Assembly (NCBI RefSeq): GCF_024868665.1
Contig: NC_079891.1
Location: 32,649,592 to 32,713,591, forward strand
DNA from: Triplophysa rosa
Taxonomy: Eukaryota; Chordata; Actinopteri; Cypriniformes; Nemacheilidae
Direction of reading: 5' to 3'
DNA: 64,000 bases
Part shown: positions 1 through 12,950 of the stretch, one piece after another
How the letters are laid out: the number at the start of each line of letters is the position of its first letter
Numbering within the stretch: the stretch's first letter is position 1
Notes under the pieces: generated by a model
What the model saw: the letters and a program-made list of their open reading frames with translations, nothing else
The model's database searches: none
What the model was told of the DNA's origin: nothing
Made by a program: the position numbers and the translations under genes

Positions 1-339
1 ACTGAAGATTGTCATTGAGTAACGTCTTCTTTCATTTGTTCATTGTGTAAAGCTTTCACAAAGGAATTTTATGGTGTTTCGGAGAGCTTGACAACCTCTG
101 GACACTTTGCTTTTATTTCATGAAAACAACAGAATGACATTTTCCAAAAGGAGAAAAGAAAGCTGTCTGGTTTCGAAACTTTTTTGGTTTACCAAAAATT
201 CTACAAGAAGTGAAGAGTTTAATTTGCAAAAACTAATTTTAAACATGTTCAAAAATCATGTTTTTATTATGTGATTTTATTGTGTTAGTTAGCTGCATTG
301 TTTATTTTTTGTGTTATTATTACTTATTCAAAGCAACAC

Positions 340-492
340 TGCAAAGAACGGTGGGTTATTTCAACCCAAATGCTGGGCTGTTTTAACCAATTGTTGGGTC
401 AAATATAAACATTGTTTAGGTTAATTTAACCCAACAGTTGGGTTTGTCCCTTTTCGACACAACAATGGGTTGAAACAACCCAACATTTTTTT
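340..492. repeat. palindromic MITE-like fold-back repeat
   Basis: The segment reads GGTTATTTCAACCCAA at its left end and TTGGGTTGAAACAACCC at its right, with internal GGGTTAAATT-type inverted motifs (TTGTTGGGTC, ACCCAACAGTTGGGT). It can fold into a long hairpin. This is a typical short non-autonomous fish element; family not assigned and no clear target duplication found. Confidence 0.6.
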
Positions 493-650
493 GAGTGGAC
501 TCAAATGCAGTTTGATTGATATGGCTTGGAATGCAAAGTAAATGTTGAATCTGTTTTTGCAAATGAACTTTCCAAGTGTAGATATGCTTATATGTATGTA
601 ATAAAATACGATTACATTGCAGGATTGAACTGCGCAAGGGACAATCTGTG

Positions 651-1606
651 TACCAGTGGTGTAAGGTATTGGAGAAAAAATGTATTTAGTTACTGTACTT
701 AAGTATCTTTTTGGCTACTTTGTAGTTGTACTGAGTATTAAAGATATTAGCAACTTTTACTCTCTACTTGACTACATTTTTGAACAAGTATATGTACTCT
801 TTACTCCACTACATTTGTAATGACTATTGCAATTACACATTACATTTTGCATGGCACCTATCTTTTTTTGCAGCAGTTTATTTTTGCTACAGAAGAATTA
901 ATATAGCCATTTACAGGGCATTGCAGGTACTATAATCTTGTGGATTTTGCCCTAATTTACTAAAACTGGTTAACTTGGCTTCTTTATGTGAATACGAGCG
1001 CAGTATCAGGTAGATGTCAATCTCTGGCGGTTTATATGTAAAATGAGGACATGACTGCAGCTGGCGATGAGGCTAAAACCAGCATGTCCAGTGCAAAAAG
1101 GCTTTGACTTTTTAATTTTACTTAACATTATTTTATTAATCCGTTATATTGAAGAGACCTTTTTGAAGAATGTTGGCTTACTTATGAGCACTTGAGCTTC
1201 AATGAGACTTGGGTGTTTGTAACAGACGTAGGTTACGGTGTCGACCATGATTTGTTGCAATTTTGAGGTGTTCAGTGTTATTATGATTTAAGAAAATAAA
1301 TGCGAATCAACTGTTTCTTGTTTTTCACTGACATGTCTCTTAAGTGTTGAGGACTAGTGCTTCTTTTTTTCTTTTTTTATTATTATTATATTTTTTTATT
1401 TTTTTTTTTATTATATACTCGAAGACTTTTACTGAAGTCGTTTTGGAATGGGTTACTTGTAACTTGTAATGTATTTATTTTCGCTGCAATGTATCTGTAC
1501 TTTTACTCAAGTATGGTTTTCAGGTACACACAGTTAATGCAATATTAAACATGCTAGTGTCTGTGGATCTTTATGCCTTGGCCCGTGGTTTGAACCCATA
1601 ATGTAC
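651..1606. other. non-coding DNA left of prodh exon 6, partly repeat-derived
   Basis: Lies in the prodh intron after the last exon in the window. It starts with CAGTGGTGTAAGGTATT and includes TACTTAAGTATCTTTTTGGC and, near 1498-1515, GTACTTTTACTCAAGTAT, the style of a common teleost DNA-transposon remnant. No matching closed right end was found. A T-rich run sits at 1360-1420. No exon seen. Confidence 0.35.
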
Positions 1607-4600
1607 CTGCAGTCGTTCTTGATCCAGTTTCTGCTCCAACACCTCCACGTCGTCTTTGCCCTGCTTGGCAGCCAGGAAACTAAAAAAGCGCCTCCATTTC
1701 ACCAGCACCTCCGAGAACTGGAGCTACACACACCCGGGGGGAGAATGAGGGACCCGTTTAGTTCACCAAGGTGAGGGATTTTAACCTATGTTTTCTGATG
1801 AATGAACCGTTCTGAACTCCACTCTTACCAGGAATTGTGGGCGCCCCAGGGCGGTCATCTTAATAGCCGAGAAACCATCTTCTGAACTTCCACCTGAACG
1901 AGTGGTGATTTTCTTTTAGAGGTATTATACTGCGGCGATGAAAGCCAAACCGTGCCTTTTTGGAAGCGACTTTCCAGCAACGTGAATGAATTCTGTTCTA
2001 TTCTGTTCTATACTTGGTCTAGCACAGACGCATTACAACGGGTGTTTCTCCGATAGTGCTTGCATAATGGAAACTCTGAGTTGCATACGCATTCCCAAAT
2101 ATAAATGCTTTCAAAAGTTGGTCGGCTTCCACGCTTTGATCTTTCACCAGGCACTTGGCACGCTTAAGCACGCACTAAAAATAAATACAAACAACATCTG
2201 CGAAGTAAATGTGAAAGGATAACAGGATAAAAGTTGCTGGCACTCTTTCCAATCTGTGGTACATTTTGAAAAGTGCATTGCTTACATTATTGCGTTTTGG
2301 TCATTCCGGTTTGTTGCGTCTGGCTTTTGTTTTGAAGTTTGCTAACTTCAAAAAAGTTAGCTGTGAAAAACTTCTTTACCTGCTGCTTTGATGCATTTCA
2401 TAAAAGTCTCCATGCGCTGGTCGCATTTCGTCTCATCGGCGTAGAAATACGTAGGAGCGCTCGTAACGCCCTCGCTCACATCACCGAACCTTCCGTGGGC
2501 TATGAACCCCATGTCTCTGTGGTCCGCTCCTGTTGAAGAGGAAAAATTTGGCCTTTCGATTTCAATAAAAGATTCAGAATGTTAAAAAGGTAAAGCTACT
2601 CACCAGGGCTTTCCTCGTCTGATGCAAACGTGCCCGATCTATCAAAATGAGAAAGACATTGACGTTTGTAATAAAACAGGAGACTAATGAAACCGACTAC
2701 TTGTACTTTAGGTCTTTTTAGAGACCTTTAGCAAACAAAATGAAGAAACAGCAGTTTCTGTACGGAGAAATCAATAATAAACTGCAGGGGCTGGTATGAA
2801 CTCACTTTATTGCGGTGTACGGCTGTTTTTTGTTTTCCTTCAACATTTCACGGTCAGAAACAAACACACACACAGTCTCCTGCCTGATGTCTATACTCCT
2901 CCATCTCTACTGCACTGACATTCATGCCAGACACTTCAACAAACTCGAAGATTCAGTTGCTGTGATATCCACATCCTTCCACATGCAATCTCATCATGCT
3001 GCACTTAACCGCCTTCCCCGCGCCAGCTCACTGGAGACAATGTTTTGACGTCTGCAACGTTTCAACAGGAAGTCATGTTGAGATGTTGATGGGGTCAATA
3101 GTGGACGGCTTGACCCTTGCTGGCTGGAAGTGCTGCTCAGTTAATGCAACGAAATATCTCATCTAAACAAAACTGAGGTATAGAGTTGACATTTGAGAAA
3201 AGTATTTTTTTGAGTCTGTTTTTCAACCGATTTAAAAATCTTCCTTATTAACTTTATCAAAAATATGATTTATAACTTATGGGTTAATGTTATATTATAG
3301 GTAACAGTAACACTTTACAATATGGGCTCATTCGTTAATATTAGTTATTGTATTAGCTAACAATGAGCCACACAAATGTTGTATTTATCATTCATTGTTT
3401 ATTCATGTTAGTTTATTGTGCATTAACAGGTATGTTTGATTTTACAGTAAATATGTATTAGTGCATGTTCAATATAACATGTACTAAGATTAATACAATC
3501 CTGTAGGCAGTTATTTTTACAGTTAGTATCGCTAATGTACGTCTTAGGAAAAATGTAAATAAAAAAAATATTAATAAGAGACTACAGATGAAAATTAAAC
3601 AATTTGGCTAAATCTGGCGTATTTACATAATTTTTTTTATCATAAACCAGTAAAAAAAATAAAGTCCTAAATAAACAAATAAATTAATTCTAGATATTTC
3701 AAAATTTACATGTTTTTAATTCTTTCTTTTATACTTAATTCTATACATTTTTTCTTTACTTTTTCTTTCTATTCTACTCTTTCTTATACTGTTTGTTCTA
3801 AAATGTTTTTTTCTTCTGTAAAACGGTTATAAGGCAAAATGTTATAAGGCAAAAAATGGAAAATAAATCTGAACTGAATAAATGCTGTAAGTATTGTTAC
3901 ATTTTAGTTCATATGAACTAATATAGTGCCAAGAAATGAAAACTTATTGTAAAGCATTACCATATTCTATTCTATCCTATTCTTATAATTGTTACCAACA
4001 ACAGATATAGTATAATTAATGTCATTATGTTAACTATGCAATATAGTTAAACATAGAATAATCGTATTAACTGTTGGTACAAATCAGGAATGCCATGGAA
4101 TTCTCTTGGAACAATGAGCCCAGAGCTCTTGCATATTAGATATCAGCCTACTCAGATGCCACATCCTCCAGCATCTCCTCTCTATCACACCCTTGATAAT
4201 GCGGAAAAGCCAAGCTGAGCACTCTATTCTGTGTAACAGCATTACAGGATCCATTGGGCTGGATGTTAATGCAATATTGATAGGGGCAGAGGCTCTAAAA
4301 CACACATAACGAACATAAATTAGCTTTTATTAGCGAGTGACCAGGCAGGGTCCTCTGTGGTTGTAAAGAGCATTTCCAATAAACGCTCCATTTCAGGTCA
4401 TTTTTGCCATTAGTGGCATTCGTTGTGATTTAGCGCCACTGCTGGCGAGAGGAGGAACTGCAGTTTGTATTTGCAGAGACATGAGGGAAGGGACGAGTGC
4501 AAAATTGCTTAGACCTCTGACAAGCTGGGTTTGGAAATGAGAGCAGTGATGTAGGGGAGTAGTCGTCCATTTATTGGATCTCTCTCTGTGCCACTGCCTT

Positions 4601-7600
4601 TTCCTCCAAATCTAAATGCCATTTCATCTACTCGTGTATATCTGTCTCTCTCTCACTCTCTCTCCTCAGGCAATACATTTCATTTATGTTCAGCAGCAAA
4701 CTCTTGGGCACGGTACTGACAATCTCATTTCCAAAAGGTCAATGACAAGAACAAATGAAGATTTTTTTAATCAAATGTCAAAACGCTGACACATGTTGAA
4801 ATGTAGGCGAGGCTGATGGTTAAGGAGCGAGGCTGACAACTGCAAGGTTGTGGGTTTGGTTAAAGGTTGAAAGAGTTCCTTTCGGAGTTATTACGATCAA
4901 AACCTACAAGGATCCTGACATTCAAAATGAATGTTTTGCTAGTGTTACATGGAGAGATGAGTGTCTGCTATTTAAATAATGCATGCGAATATTTCAGCTA
5001 ACAGGAAATTAAGCAATTAGATTGGAAAATTGATTTTTATCATACTTTGAATGCTCAAAATAATTTTAAAGTTCCATGTTTTCTCATAAATTTGTTGGTT
5101 CAAAATGGTTTTGTGTCCATACAATGAAAGTCAATGGGGCCAATGTTGCTTGGTTACCAGCGTTCTTCAAAATATCTTCTTTTGTTCTGCACAAGTCACA
5201 CAGGTTTGGAATGACTTGAGAGGGTGAGTAAATAATGAAAGAATTTCATTATTGGGTAAGCTATCCCTTTAAGGCTACAGTATACTGTAATTCAAGTCTA
5301 TAGCACACACATTGGTGCAAGATAAATTGCACACTACAGGTCAAAGACTTATTCGAATCACTATTCTCAATATGAGAATTTGTATTAGTTTTGACTAAGA
5401 AACGATTTGAAAAAGCAAGGATAAAAAGTAACCCAACACAAGAGAAACTACTATAAAACCTTTTGTGAAAACAGAGCAACACTTGACAGTCTCCGTTTAG
5501 CCTTGGGACCCTCGTGACAAAATTCCTAAAGAGTGAGCACGCCAATAGCACAATATCAACCAATGGGAAACAATGGGCCTTGACTGTGACAACCAATAGG
5601 ATCTCGGCTCTTTGTTTACATCTGTGACAGCAGATCAAATCTCAGTCTATTTCCGTGAGCTCTCCGCATGAGCGAAATCGCAGCATGGTCATTAGCTTTC
5701 AGGCCCTCCACCAAAAACTACTTCACTTAATGCAAAGCAAGTCTTAAACACTAATTTAGACAAAGACAAGTGAATGTGCACTGCCAAGAGAAGTAGTGGG
5801 GCGTTAAAAGTGGAAAAAGTTTCAAATTTACTAGCTAACTTTCTAAAACACCATGTTGTGGCCATAATGTTAGAAAACCAAGAACTTTGGTTGTGTTTCT
5901 TCAGATATTTTGGGGCAATTAAGCAAAGTTTGTCCATACATTTGGGAGCAGAATAATAGCAGTCATTTATATTCTTCTCTTATATTGACATGATACGTCA
6001 GTGATCTTATTCTTCTGCCCTTAATCGATTAAATCTGGCTCATGTTTGTTGTGATTAAATGCTTGCAATTCAGCTTCACATTCTCCTGCCCAAACCATAT
6101 ATTGTCATCGATTGTATTTCTTTGAATCACCTTTAGATCAGTAACCTCGGTGCATGCAGTCGAAACAGATGAAACATGGTAGTTTGCGGAGGTAGGGGCC
6201 GGATTTCGACACTTACTCCATCTCTTTCCTTTCCGCTTCTTCTTGCGAGAGATCCTCTTCTACGCTGTAATCCAGCACGGCACCCACTCCATACGCCCGG
6301 TTCTTCTGTATGAGGGGCCTGATGGATTCGTGATCTTCACCCGCCACAAACTGACCGTAGAACGTCATTTTCATGAACTGCTCAAACATCTTTTGTCCCA
6401 GAAACGTTCGGCTAAGATCCATTATCTGAGGAGGGGATTAACACAGCAATTGAGTGAAATCGAATTCTGTGCAGCATTTCATATCTAGATTTTTGGAGTC
6501 AGAGGTTTAAATACATACATATACAAAATATTTGATCTTCCTTAGGCAAGCTTTCAATACTCTCTAAAATGTATACAGATACACTGACAGCTTACAAGTA
6601 GTGAATTATGCACAGTATACACAAACATCTGACCCAACAACTTTATGCTAAGCTCCCTTATCTGCACAGAACAGAAATAATGCAGTTCTCAAAATATGCA
6701 CATATCACAGCTTGATCTGAATTCAATTTGGACACTATTTGATACATGGATTTTGAGTTTCAGTGTCAGAAGCTTTAACATACAGTATAAATAAAAGTTG
6801 GCATGCTTTAGGCCTACATACCCTTAGGGAGGCATTCAACACAAACTAGTATTTGTATGCATACAGCCGCGGAAGTTTACAATTTATAGGTATGTACAGG
6901 GGCGTGTTTACCATTTCGGGGGCCCTAAGCAAAGTCAATACCTGGACAAATTTTGATAATTTAAAATGAAATATGATTTGAATTATCAATAATAATTTAA
7001 ACTAAATAGCATGAACGCAAATCAAGTAAATGTTATAGCAATTAATTTTATTAAAGAACCCTCAAGATTTCAGTGCTTGCTTTCTAGACTATGGTGAACT
7101 CACATTCCACTTATAAAAAAGCATCAATGCAATCATCAAAAATTGCTTTTTTTTATCAAAAAAGATTTAACCGCTTGTGGCCACTAGGGGGCCCCCAAGC
7201 TTGCGGGGCCCTTCGCATTTGCGTGGTTTACGTAGTGGTTAACACCGCTACTGGGTATGTATTTAGGTAAAATTGTCATTTTTGTTTCATTCTGTAAACT
7301 ACTAACAATATATCTCCCAAATTTCAAATAAAAATATTGTTTCTATGTGCATTTATTTGCAGAAAATGAAAACTGGAGAAAAAGGTCAAAATAACAGAAA
7401 GCTCTGTATTTTTTCAGACCTCAAATACTGCAAAGAAAACAAGTTCATATTCACTTTTAAGCAATACAACAGTAATATTTGTACACGTATTTAGGGAAAG
7501 TTAAAAAATATTTTTTTATGTGATAACCTGGATTTTTGTCATACTTTTCATGTGTCTTGTCATGCTGTCAGTCTTTCACATTGCTGTTGGATGACTTTGT

Positions 7601-8361
7601 CACTCCTGAGGTTTGATTTTGTTGAAATTCAACAGACACTGGACTGGAATGGCCACAATGCATCTAAAAATGCTGATTAAATGAAAATTTGGGATGCTCT
7701 CCAAAATTTGGATTTTTTTCACGGCTGTATATGGGCCTACATATACCTACAAGAACATGAGTACTATAGATTTTAGAGTCTAGCAAATGCACTGAACCAC
7801 ATGAAGGTGGATTGTTTTTTCAGTCAGCATATACAGAACACTTCATTTCTGCACTGTATTCTGCCCTTGTCAGTCATGTTGTCTATGGAACCCCCATACA
7901 CTTATGACCTGTGCCTGGCCAAGTGCCATTTCTGACCTCGCCTGATAATGGTCAAAAGCAGGGCTTCTATATAAAACAAGAGTAAATTCACACAGGGATA
8001 GATGATACATGCGAAACAGAACTGCACATCTTTAACGGGTAATGTGATTCAATTATGCATTAAATGCATTACATACCTCTTTGTTCCTATCAACCAGGAT
8101 GTCATAGGAGCACAGTTTAAAAACGAACAAGCTTCTGAGTAACTCAAGAGTATCTTTGCTCTGGTAGGCGTCTTTGGTCTGTTCAAAGTCAATGGAGATG
8201 TTGTTACTGGATGACACATCTTCCCTGCCATAAACATGGTCCTGGTTTGTTTTTGTAGGGTCTAAAGTGTGATATGCATTTCCAACGGAGTGAGTCAAAC
8301 TCCTGATATTGTTGTCAAGGGTCGCAGCAGTAAAGACAGGTATAGTTTTGCGGAGAAACAT
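1607..8361 (-). CDS. prodh: proline dehydrogenase, mitochondrial (5' six coding exons; 3' part outside window)
   Basis: Catalyses the first step of proline breakdown (proline to pyrroline-5-carboxylate, FAD-dependent, inner mitochondrial membrane). Coding exons on the minus strand, 5' to 3': 8361-8077, 6425-6217, 2638-2604, 2529-2380, 1893-1829, 1723-1607 (861 bp, 287 codons, phases agree, all introns GT..AG). Recognised from PRODH-family strings: LCSYDILVDRNKE (exon 1), MKMTFYGQFVAGEDHESI and VLDYSVEEDLSQEEAERKEME (exon 2), APTYFYADETKCD (exon 4), GFSAIKMTALGRPQFL (exon 5) and LQFSEVLVKWRRFF (exon 6). The chosen start at 8361 gives MFLRKTIPVFTAATLDNN, a basic, acid-poor leader fitting a mitochondrial presequence; an upstream in-frame ATG (8556) is less likely. 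Remaining catalytic (beta/alpha)8-barrel exons must lie left of position 1. Which teleost paralogue (a or b) this is cannot be told here. Family identity is near certain. Confidence 0.95.
3300..3965. repeat. AT-rich repeat with ends of the TTTACAAT...TTAGCTAACA type
   Basis: Within prodh intron 2. The left part reads AACACTTTACAATATGGG followed by GTTAATATTAGTTATTGTATTAGCTAACA; the right end reads TATTGTAAAGCATTACC, the inverted counterpart of the left end. A similar unit (TTAATGCATTAGCTAACAA, with GTTAATGTTTGTTCATTG) lies at about 13600-13860. Looks like a non-autonomous DNA element; boundaries approximate. Confidence 0.5.
5066..5272. repeat. fold-back MITE, diverged copy of the TTAAAGGGATAGTTCACCC family
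   Basis: Ends are TTAAAG and CTATCCCTTTAA, with internal family strings TTGTGTCCATACAATG, TTCTTCAAAATATCTTC and GAGGGTGAGTAAAT. Four further copies are at 15283-15528, 20209-20493, 30814-31097 and 42481-42803. The left arm is badly eroded. In prodh intron 2 (first to second exon order, minus strand) and has no coding content. Confidence 0.65.
6895..7690. repeat. transposon-derived segment in prodh intron 1
   Basis: AGGGGCGTGTTTACCATTTC at the left and GGGGCCCTTCGCATTTGCG with GTGGTTAACACCGC at about 7205-7250 suggest a decayed hAT-like element. The adjoining 7440-7680 stretch is shared with 47050-47262 (both contain CAATACAACAGTAATATTTG and TTGCTGTTGGATGACTTTG). The two may be one composite element or two neighbours. 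No ORF of interest. Confidence 0.45.
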
Positions 8362-9180
8362 GAATTCAAGACTTTCGTAGTAGTGCGCATAGAATAAAAA
8401 ACATACAGTTGTCCAGCTGTCCCACGGTTCTGTGAACGCTACCTGTAAACACCGCCCCTTATTTAGATTTAAGGATAACGAGAGCGTGATTGGTCGATGT
8501 CTAGACGTCTCCGTTTTCTGGCGTAATACACATAGGATTGGCATGGAACGTTGCAATGATCTTAGAAATTAAGATAAATATCAGAAACAGAACTGGCTTA
8601 CTTTAAATGAGTATATAAATAAGCTAATCATTTTTACTGTATGCTGTTTCATGTCTAAGTTTGTTGTGCATGTTTCATAATGTAAACAGAAGGGGGAGCC
8701 CTTGGATCGTTTTAATGTAATTCATCTTTACTGCAGGACTGAAGGGAAAACAGTATGAGCATAATATTTTATATTGTGTTGTAAAATATGCAGTGGCAGA
8801 AATTGTGATTATGACTACATTTTAAAACTAGCCATGCTTTGTTATGTTGACAAAAAGTTTAATCTGAAACGACATTAAAAGTGAATAAATACGACAACAA
8901 CAAAAAATATCCCTAAATTAAGAACAATGATAGATTCTAAGAATGTAAATCTAAATTATTTTGATCATATTTAAGGTTAGTGTGTTTTTGAGGAAACTTG
9001 AGCTCGCGCGCGTGTGCTGGTACCGGATGATGGATCCACGGTAGTCCAATCAGTCACACCCCTTAGAGGATTTAGAGTGGTAGTTTCAGGGCTTCTCCCA
9101 CGAGCCAGTAACAGAAAGGGGGACTCGAAACAGGAATTTCCCTACTGGAAATAAACCCGAGAAGAGCGAACCGTTTTAAC

Positions 9181-10823
9181 CATAGACATATATCAACTAG
9201 ACGCCACATTGTCCGCTGTATCGTACGTCAACGCAGCCGCCATATTGGTAAGGGCAAAAGCCGACTACTAAGACATACTAGTGAATGGTGGCGCTGCAGT
9301 TTTCTGAATGAAAACACAACATCGTTTTAATTTCTCAACTAATTTCAATACTTTTCTATTTATGTGGAGTACAGAAATATTTTGGCTCCAGTTAAAGATG
9401 GTTATAGACTTGAAAATGTATTTATTGTCATACGGAACTGTTAAAACTCGGGCTTGCCAAGCAATCATTTTGGTTTATGCTGCCTTCACGTGCTCTCGGA
9501 AATTTGATAATTCCCACTTCTGTTGTCATGATTCCGAGCTGGTTGTGTTCAGGTGCTTTGTTGTTGGAAAGAATTGAGGACGCCAGATTTATGCTTGCGT
9601 GTGCTTGGGAAAATGTTATATGTAATTATTTTCTACCGTACATCCTACTGTATAGTTTTACTAGTCTACTGGCTGACTATTCTGGATTGTTGGTGAAATA
9701 CATGCTATTTTTGCTGTGTATAAAACATACAGCATGCTTCAAATGGTTATTAATATACCAATTTAAGGACAAGATAAGGCTATGAAGCTGTTGCGGAAAA
9801 ACTAATAAACCATATCTGTCACAGAAGAAAACCTTCTCCCATCCGCCATGTTGATTGTGTAAGGCACGCCCATGTCGGGAATCAAAATTATTTTCCAACT
9901 TCCCAGTGGGAAACGCGACATCAGAGGGCGTTCCATTTTTACCTCGGAAACTCATATTTCCGATAATTCCGAGAGCAAGTGAAGGCAGCATTATTACATG
10001 TCTCGTTAGAATTCTTGATTCTGCTGGTTCGTTATTCCCAGATAACAACCGCTCAATAGCAGAAACGTAACCGGATGTAGCAAATCATTTTGACAGTTTT
10101 TTTGACAAATTAAATATAAATATGTATTTTAATAACATATATGACATTACAAATTATTAAACTAAATTGCCTGTTCGTGACATTTGATCGCCTTTTCTTT
10201 CTTACCTTAAAACCTAAAGTAAACGGCTTTTCCTCGTGGAACGTCTGCATTCAGTTAAAATGAGCTAATAAAATATTTCAAATTCACATTTCATGTCCAG
10301 ATTTTTTCTCATGTGGCAAGTAGCCGTGTAATAAGTGGGATAATGTACAAGCAGCCGTCTGTTATCGCGAATTAAGCCCCTTCTGTGTGATACAAGTCTG
10401 AACACACTGTCGGGGTTATTTCTTCGATAACAACCGGCTGCCTGTACATTATCCCTTACAGTACATAACATATCACTGAACATGGTGCCATCTGTGTATT
10501 CTCACGAATAACAGGCACAAATAATGGATTTAACATTTCCTTATGACAACCATTCATTTTAAAGTTGGCTAGAACTATTGAGATATGAAGCAACTAGAGA
10601 CATGATAAAGTATAGTGTACTTTACGTATATCGTAAATCATTGAAATATGTTAAGAAATGTAAACGTGATTGTGCTTTTAATGCCGAAAAAGCGCATCTC
10701 TCCCATTGGGTTCAGTGGGCTTTTAGTGCTCTGTTGCCCTCACTAATATGGCGGTGCAGTTGACTTATGGCAGCAGCGGAGGAAAGCAGCTAATGCGTCG
10801 TCTAGGTATTTTTTATGTCTATG
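9181..10823. mobile_element. non-autonomous hAT-type element, 1.64 kb, with 8-bp target duplication
   Basis: The element is bounded by CATAGACATATATCAACTAGACG at the left (first 20 bases used) and an inverted, imperfect GTCTAGGTATTTTTTATGTC...TATG at the right. It is flanked on both sides by the identical 8-mer GTTTTAAC (9173-9180 and 10824-10831), the target duplication length of the hAT superfamily. No transposase ORF. A second, shorter relative is at about 25957-26655. It contains a nested MITE at 9478-9990. Confidence 0.8.
9478..9990. mobile_element. PIF/Harbinger-like MITE nested in the hAT element
   Basis: Terminal inverted repeats TGCTGCCTTCACGTGCTCTC at the left and GAGAGCAAGTGAAGGCAGCA at the right, flanked by TTA on both sides (9475-9477, 9991-9993). 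A 3-bp TWA target duplication is the Harbinger hallmark. It is 513 bp long, lacks a transposase, and interrupts the larger element, so it inserted later. Confidence 0.75.
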
Positions 10824-12950
10824 GTTTTAACACTGCGGGCTGTTCTCTAGAATGAATTAACAGCATTATGGTAAGAGCGTGGCAGGACTGATTTCAAAAT
10901 AAAAGCGATCTTTCTCACTCAGCATGTCTATAAAAATTAAATAATTAAAAGTAATTAAATTATCACATGAAACACAACGTGAAAATAGCCTGATAAAAAT
11001 AGTAATACAAAACAATAATACGTGCACGCTTAACTAGATTAAAAGGTTATAGTCAATATAAAATCTATTAAACCATTCTGTTTCACAAAATGTTGCAAAA
11101 CAGGAAGGAATGGAGTTATTGTCTGTTTAAACAGATTTGTTTATTTTCAGCTACTGATCAGTTGAGTACAAAGCTTTAAGTAATGCATTATAATATTTAT
11201 ACAGACACATTATAAAAATAAGGCACTCTTTGATATCTGTGTTTTTAAACTTCAGTGGTTTTTGGTCACTCCTGAGGCAGATTTGAAAGATAAATTAATT
11301 TCTGATTATACAAAACTCACTCCGTGGTTCATCATCTGCACATACTTTTAGATAATATCAAGTCTCTTTGGCGAACATGACACAAGAGGTAAGAGAACTT
11401 CAAATGTTTTTAACATTTAAAAACAATAAATGAACAATAAGTGATTATTTGTTTATTCATTATTTTAGTCACAAATACAATCATACATATATACATACTG
11501 CTGAATTAAGCTTAACTGTTTGAACATACTTTGGAAGTTGAGCGCAAAATCATGACCTCAACAGTTTTAGGAGACCGTTGAGTCCAGATTACCCAGAATG
11601 CTCTGGGAGAGTGGAGGAGGATGATGAGAGTCATCGGAGTCAAAGAGGCACTTCTGAAGATCACACTAAACATTCTGAGAAAGATAAAGCAGACACAGTA
11701 CAGACCAATGGGGGGGGCTCTGGATCATGACGTCATCATTACAGTTACTTCACTTTACTAAATATATTACAATTTTATTCAATATCATTGTGTTTTAAGT
11801 CTGACTTGAATATGGAAACATTAAAATATTGTTCATCACAATACAGTATAAAGACATCTTATGTTTATACAATGAATGTGTACTCAAGAAAATTACATCT
11901 TTGTCATGTCTACTCACACGTTTGTTGCTTCAAACCTGTTAGACATCATCTTTCTGTGCATCTTCTTTCAAATGCAATGTACATGCACAGTGATTCTCGA
12001 AGGTGGTGCTTTTTGAAGTGAAAACAGTGTAACTGCATAGCAACAACCCAGAAAACCGTAGCAACACAAGCAAGTTCAAGTTCAATTTATAAAGGCCGCT
12101 TTTATTTTGAAATCCGTTCTCTCGCGCTCTTACCGTAATGCCCAGTATGCGCGCAGCCGCTCAAGAACGGCCGAAATTGATTACATGAGGAACCTCGCCC
12201 AACTTAAAAGATTGACCTTTTAATTTTTTTAGACAATGTAAAATATCACACAATATTACACAATAGGCCTATCTATTATTATTTAACAATACTGGTGGCA
12301 GTGTGGCAATTTTACTACCTGTCACGCCATTCGCTCCTATTGCCTTAGTAAACCTAACGTTACATAGTTCAACAAAAGCAGTTTATTTAGCCCATTGAAG
12401 GCTGTCCTTCATTGACATCCATTCAAAAACCCTCCCTGCGTGCGTACTGCAACGTTACGCTTTTTTAGCTATGACTGGAGGCTTGCCTCCAAGCGGCTTT
12501 GGCTTGAACGACTTTTTCTAAGTGGAGGCTGGCCTGACCACAGTAAATGGACGCACATAAAGTTACGCAGACCTTTTGTTTCTCGACACATTTTGAAACA
12601 CATCTTTTCCCAAACTTTGCACTTACAATAGATGGATTACTAGGATATTTGAAGTTTTTTTGTTTTTTTTAGCAATGCACCAGTTACATCTTACAGTGTT
12701 TGGAGCGCCAACTAAACCCAGTTCTCCGCAGGAGCTGGAGCTGGAGAAGCTGTCTCTGGTTGTATAACTTCTGCACGACCTTCTCTTCTTCCTCTGCCTG
12801 TTTTTCAGTCTTTGGAGTCCGAAACGCAGTGGATAAACGTGACGTTACGATTTAAGCGAATAACGTAACTTCCAAACTTCCCGTTGACGTTTGCAGCTGA
12901 AGGATTTCGGGCTTTGGAGATACAAAATATCAGTGTGAATTTGGAAAGGA

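Larger units (their letters stand above)
8557..12950. other. divergent intergenic region between prodh and scarf2
   Basis: The two genes are transcribed away from each other, so both 5' ends and promoters must fall here or just inside it. The centre (9181-10823) is a transposon, and a CpG-richer patch lies at about 12110-12190 and again from 12430 to 12950. The rest is AT-rich with no exon I can support. Short open frames in this region fall in the transposon or are uncharacteristic. Confidence 0.5.

Noticed and set aside
1357..1548. 63-aa Phe/Leu/Tyr-rich open frame
   Set aside because: It is the translation of a T-rich low-complexity tract.
9268..10070. Several open frames of 66-123 aa
   Set aside because: All are inside the nested transposons at 9181-10823 and overlap inverted repeats.
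11575..11725. Possible exon (reads like EEDDESHRSQRGTSEDHTK)
   Set aside because: Composition is exon-like, but there is no clear start, splice sites or neighbouring exon. It may be a fragment of a repeated gene family and I cannot place it.
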